Assembly: GCA_016284265.1 (NCBI GenBank)
Contig: JAEEOM010000132.1
Span: 1 to 39,074, forward strand
Direction: 5' to 3'
Length of the DNA stretch: 39,074 nucleotides
Origin: Bacteroidales bacterium
GTDB taxonomy: Bacteria > Bacteroidota > Bacteroidia > Bacteroidales > UBA932
The notes beneath the pieces were generated by a model. The model saw only the letters and a program-made list of their open reading frames with translations, did no database searches and was not told where the DNA came from. This document shows positions 36,207 through 39,074 of this stretch, in pieces (within the stretch, counting starts at the first letter, position 1; every line of letters begins with the position of its first letter). Position numbers and translations under genes: made by a program.

Positions 36207-37661
36207 ATGAAAAAGATACTCTTTTTTGCCGGTCTCATCATCCTTAACTGGATCTCCTGCAGCGCCCAAGTGGGCACGCCCTTCATCCATGACCCTTCCA
36301 CCATCGCGGAGTGCGACGGCAAGTACTATACGTTCGGAACCGGCGGAGGCGGCCTTATCTCGGCCGACGGCTGGGTATGGCAAGGCGGCGCAGTGCGTCC
36401 CGGCCGGGGTGCTGCGCCGGACGTCATCAAGATTGGAGACCGCTATCTGGTGGGTTACAGTTCTACGGGCGGCGGCTTTTATGGCCCTCATGCCGGAAGC
36501 ATCCTCACGATGTGGAACAAGACCTTGGACCCGGAGTCCCCGGACTTTGCTTTCACCGAACCCATCGAGGTGGCGCGGACAGTGGAGGACGAGGACTGTG
36601 ACGCCATCGACGTCAGTTTCCTGATGGGGCCTGACGGCCGGCTTTTCTGTACCTATGGCACATACTTCGGTTTCATCCGTCTGGTGGAACTCGATCCGGT
36701 CACGGGCGGTCGTCTTCCCGGCAACCGGGCTGTTGACATAGCCATCGACTGCGAAGCTACGGCGCTGATCTATCGGGAGGGCTGGTATTACCTGCTGGCC
36801 ACGCACGGCACTTGCTGCGACGGTGTCAATTCCACGTACAATATCGTGGTAGGCCGTTCCCGTCAGGTGACAGGACCCTATCTTGACAATGTAGGACGCG
36901 ATATGCTCCGTGGCGGCGGAAAGATGGTGATCGCAGCGCAGGAACGTCAGTTCGGTGCAGGCCACTTCGGCCGTTTCGTCGTCGAGGACGGTGTCGAGAA
37001 AATGTCCCTCCATTTTGAGGCGGATCTGGACCGGAGCGGGCTCAGTGTCCTGGCGATCCGTCCACTTCTCTGGAAAGATGGCTGGCCGGAGGCCGGCGAA
37101 CTTATTGAAGACGGCAACTACAAGATTCTCTCCCGTCGCCGTGGCTACTCCCTGGAACTCTCCGTGGACTTTGTACGTGCCCAGGGTGGAAAACCCTTCT
37201 GGCAGATCCAGGCGGACGAACCGATGACTGTGCTGGAAGGACAGAAGTTGGCCGATGTGGCCAATGGCTGGCCCCAGGGCACCATTCCTGTCCGGATGGC
37301 CGACTATATGGCCCGTCCTCACCAGAAATGGACTATCCAGGCCGTTCCCGATGCGGGAGGTTATCTGGGCGGTCCGTATTATCGGATTATCATCGAAGGT
37401 ACCGACCGTGCCCTCGCAGCCGCGGAAGGTGCGCGCCTGGAAACCGTGCCGGCTTTTACCGGCGCGGACCGGGAACTTTGGCGCATCGACCAGTTGACTG
37501 ACGGTACGTATCGCATCATGCCCAAAGTGATTCCCGGACAAGCCGTGAATGAGGCTGGAGCCGGGTCGCTGTGTCTGGTTTCCGTCGCCGACTGTACGCC
37601 TGCACTCGGGCGCTTCGATTTCAACAGTGACAATTGCAAATGGGACTTGAAACGTCATTGA
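36207..37661 (+). CDS. GH43 arabinanase/arabinofuranosidase-type enzyme with C-terminal ricin-like/beta-trefoil-like extension
   Basis: HDPSTIAECDGKYYTFGTG, DAIDVSFLMGPDGRLFCTYGTYFGFIRLVELD, EATALIYREGWYYLLATHGTCCDGVNSTYNIVVGRSRQVTGPY, LLWKDGWP. C-terminal ~150 aa resembles a RICIN-type lectin domain. Confidence 0.85.
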   Translation: MKKILFFAGLIILNWISCSAQVGTPFIHDPSTIAECDGKYYTFGTGGGGLISADGWVWQGGAVRPGRGAAPDVIKIGDRYLVGYSSTGGGFYGPHAGSILTMWNKTLDPESPDFAFTEPIEVARTVEDEDCDAIDVSFLMGPDGRLFCTYGTYFGFIRLVELDPVTGGRLPGNRAVDIAIDCEATALIYREGWYYLLATHGTCCDGVNSTYNIVVGRSRQVTGPYLDNVGRDMLRGGGKMVIAAQERQFGAGHFGRFVVEDGVEKMSLHFEADLDRSGLSVLAIRPLLWKDGWPEAGELIEDGNYKILSRRRGYSLELSVDFVRAQGGKPFWQIQADEPMTVLEGQKLADVANGWPQGTIPVRMADYMARPHQKWTIQAVPDAGGYLGGPYYRIIIEGTDRALAAAEGARLETVPAFTGADRELWRIDQLTDGTYRIMPKVIPGQAVNEAGAGSLCLVSVADCTPALGRFDFNSDNCKWDLKRH

Positions 37662-37663
37662 CT

Positions 37664-38659
37664 ATGAAAAAGGCACTGATCATTCTTTCTTTTCTGGTGG
37701 CGGCCTGCGGGCCTGAAGCCGGGACATTTGTCTATGAAGGCAATCCCCTGGTAAGGACATGTTATACGGCCGATCCGGCGCCGATGGTGGCCTCCGACGG
37801 ACGTTTGTACTTGTTCTGCGGCCATGATGAGCAGTTTGACAACAAGCCCGGTTATGAAGGCAAGTACGGATTCAACATCACGGAATGGCTCTGCTTCTCG
37901 ACCGGCGACATGAAGACCTGGACAGATCACGGCGTGGTGATGAAGCCCACCGATTTCAGTTGGGCGGTGGGCGAAGCCTGGGCTTCGCAGTGCATCGAGG
38001 CCAATGGCAAGTTCTATTTCTACGTCTCCTGCCAGAGTGGTGATCCGGACTGCAAGGCCATCGGTGTCGCCGTGGCGGACAGCCCGACAGGCCCTTATCA
38101 CGACGCGATCGGCCGGGCGCTCATCCTTGACGACATGACGCCCAATGGCCCTCGCGGCTGGTGGAACGATTTCGATCCCACGGTCATGATCGATGATGAC
38201 GGTACGCCCTGGTTGTGCTGGGGAAATGGAACCTGTTTTCTGGCTCCCCTGAAGCAGAACATGGTGGAACTGGCCGGAGAGATCCGGACCCTGCCCATGG
38301 AAAACTATGTGGAAGGCCCCTGGCTTTATAAACGCGGCGATGTTTACTACAACGTTTACGCCTCCATGGGCCCGGGCGCTGAGACGATCTCTTATGCCAT
38401 GGCTCCTTCGCTTGACGGTCCCTGGACATTCCAGGGAGAACTGACCGGTATCGCAAAGGACAGTTTTACCATCCATCCCGGCGTCATCGACTATCAGGGA
38501 CGGAGCTATCTGTTCTATCACAATGCCTCCCTTTCCCTCGATGGCTACGGCCCGGCTACGGGTCGGCGAAGTGTCTGCATCGACGAACTCCATTACAACG
38601 CGGACGGGACGATGCAGAACGTGACGCAAACCCGGGAAGGAATACGGCGGGGTGTTTGA
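37664..38659 (+). CDS. GH43 beta-xylosidase/arabinofuranosidase lipoprotein
   Basis: MKKALIILSFLVAACGPEAGTF...; YTADPAPMVASDGRLYLFCGHD, SQCIEANGKFYFYVSCQ, DFDPTVMIDDDGTPWLCWGNG, YVEGPWLYKRGDVYYNVYAS. Confidence 0.92.
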   Translation: MKKALIILSFLVAACGPEAGTFVYEGNPLVRTCYTADPAPMVASDGRLYLFCGHDEQFDNKPGYEGKYGFNITEWLCFSTGDMKTWTDHGVVMKPTDFSWAVGEAWASQCIEANGKFYFYVSCQSGDPDCKAIGVAVADSPTGPYHDAIGRALILDDMTPNGPRGWWNDFDPTVMIDDDGTPWLCWGNGTCFLAPLKQNMVELAGEIRTLPMENYVEGPWLYKRGDVYYNVYASMGPGAETISYAMAPSLDGPWTFQGELTGIAKDSFTIHPGVIDYQGRSYLFYHNASLSLDGYGPATGRRSVCIDELHYNADGTMQNVTQTREGIRRGV

Positions 38660-38698
38660 AAAGTATCATTCGTGCGCTGAATTGTAGTCTTCTTTTGC

Positions 38699-38707
38699 TA
38701 TCTTTGT
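38699..38707 (+). promoter_or_regulatory. -7-type box TATCTTTGT, 4 nt before the AraC-type regulator ATG
   Basis: TATCTTTGTAGATATG matches TAnnTTTG. Confidence 0.5.
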
Positions 38708-38711
38708 AGAT

Positions 38712-39074
38712 ATGGCAAATGTACTTCGGGAGATTACTCCCATCACGGACAAGGACTGCTTCTATATCGTGGAGCGGCACAAAAGCGAGTTTACCTGGCC
38801 CATCCATTCCCACGCGGAGTATGAGCTGAATTTCATCGAGCGCGGGCGGGGTGTGCGTCGCGTGGTGGGCGACAGCATCGAAGAGATCGGAGACTATGAG
38901 TTGACGCTCATCACGGGCGACGGGCTGGAGCATGCCTGGGAGCAGGGAAACTGCACCGAACGGGACATCCGCGAGGTGACCATACAGTTCTCACCCGGTC
39001 TCCTGGATTCTAACCTGTTATCCCGCAATCAGTTTGCTTCTATCCGGAAAATGTTCGAACAAGCCCGGATGGGA
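38712..39074 (+). CDS. AraC-type transcriptional regulator, N-terminal cupin-like part (truncated by window end)
   Basis: Own translation: MANVLREITPITDKDCFYIVERHKSEFTWPIHSHAEYELNFIERGRGVRRVVGDSIEEIGDYELTLITGDGLEHAWEQ... resembles cupin sensor domains of AraC regulators. The HTH lies outside the window. Confidence 0.75.
   Translation, partial: MANVLREITPITDKDCFYIVERHKSEFTWPIHSHAEYELNFIERGRGVRRVVGDSIEEIGDYELTLITGDGLEHAWEQGNCTERDIREVTIQFSPGLLDSNLLSRNQFASIRKMFEQARMG

Noticed and set aside
34302-37658. 1118-aa minus-strand ORF antisense to the GH43 genes
   Set aside because: Shadow ORF opposite clear GH43 reading frames, no domain signature and no plausible start context.
6301-38672. Shared tgaaaagtatc 11-mer at about 6300 and 38657
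   Set aside because: Short AT-rich match in only two places, in different positions relative to genes; too weak to call a site without a genome-wide background.

Overview
This window looks like a large xylan (glucuronoarabinoxylan) polysaccharide utilization locus from a Bacteroidales genome. I read no tRNA, rRNA, CRISPR array or mobile element in it. From left to right:
(a) A minus-strand SusC/SusD pair followed by an internally duplicated, lipoprotein-like surface protein that runs off the left edge.
(b) A tightly coupled minus-strand operon: SGNH/sialate-O-acetylesterase-type esterase, GPH-family symporter, GH10, GH43, GH67 and GH5.
(c) A minus-strand hybrid two-component sensor (HTCS) coupled by ATGA overlaps to mannonate dehydratase (uxuA) and an SDR mannonate oxidoreductase.
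(d) A minus-strand susC-susD-susC-susD-surface-lipoprotein block resembling the xusABCDE core of xylan loci.
(e) A divergent plus-strand operon: GH10 with an inserted CBM, GH43-CBM6 with an extra C-terminal module, an arabinanase-type GH43, a GH43 lipoprotein, then a partial AraC-type regulator.
Items most worth a second look: a shared intergenic motif TACAAATYGTTTC that may be the HTCS operator; TAnnTTTGT boxes 3-4 nt from the start codon of the HTCS, esterase and AraC genes (possible leaderless mRNAs); a terminator-like hairpin 14 nt from the esterase start codon; triplicated and duplicated putative glycan-binding domains in two lipoproteins; an atypical SusC lacking the N-terminal carboxypeptidase-like domain; and HTCS-uxuA-SDR operon coupling. 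The overall system is a known type. Novelty, if any, lies in the regulatory architecture and the uncharacterised binding modules.
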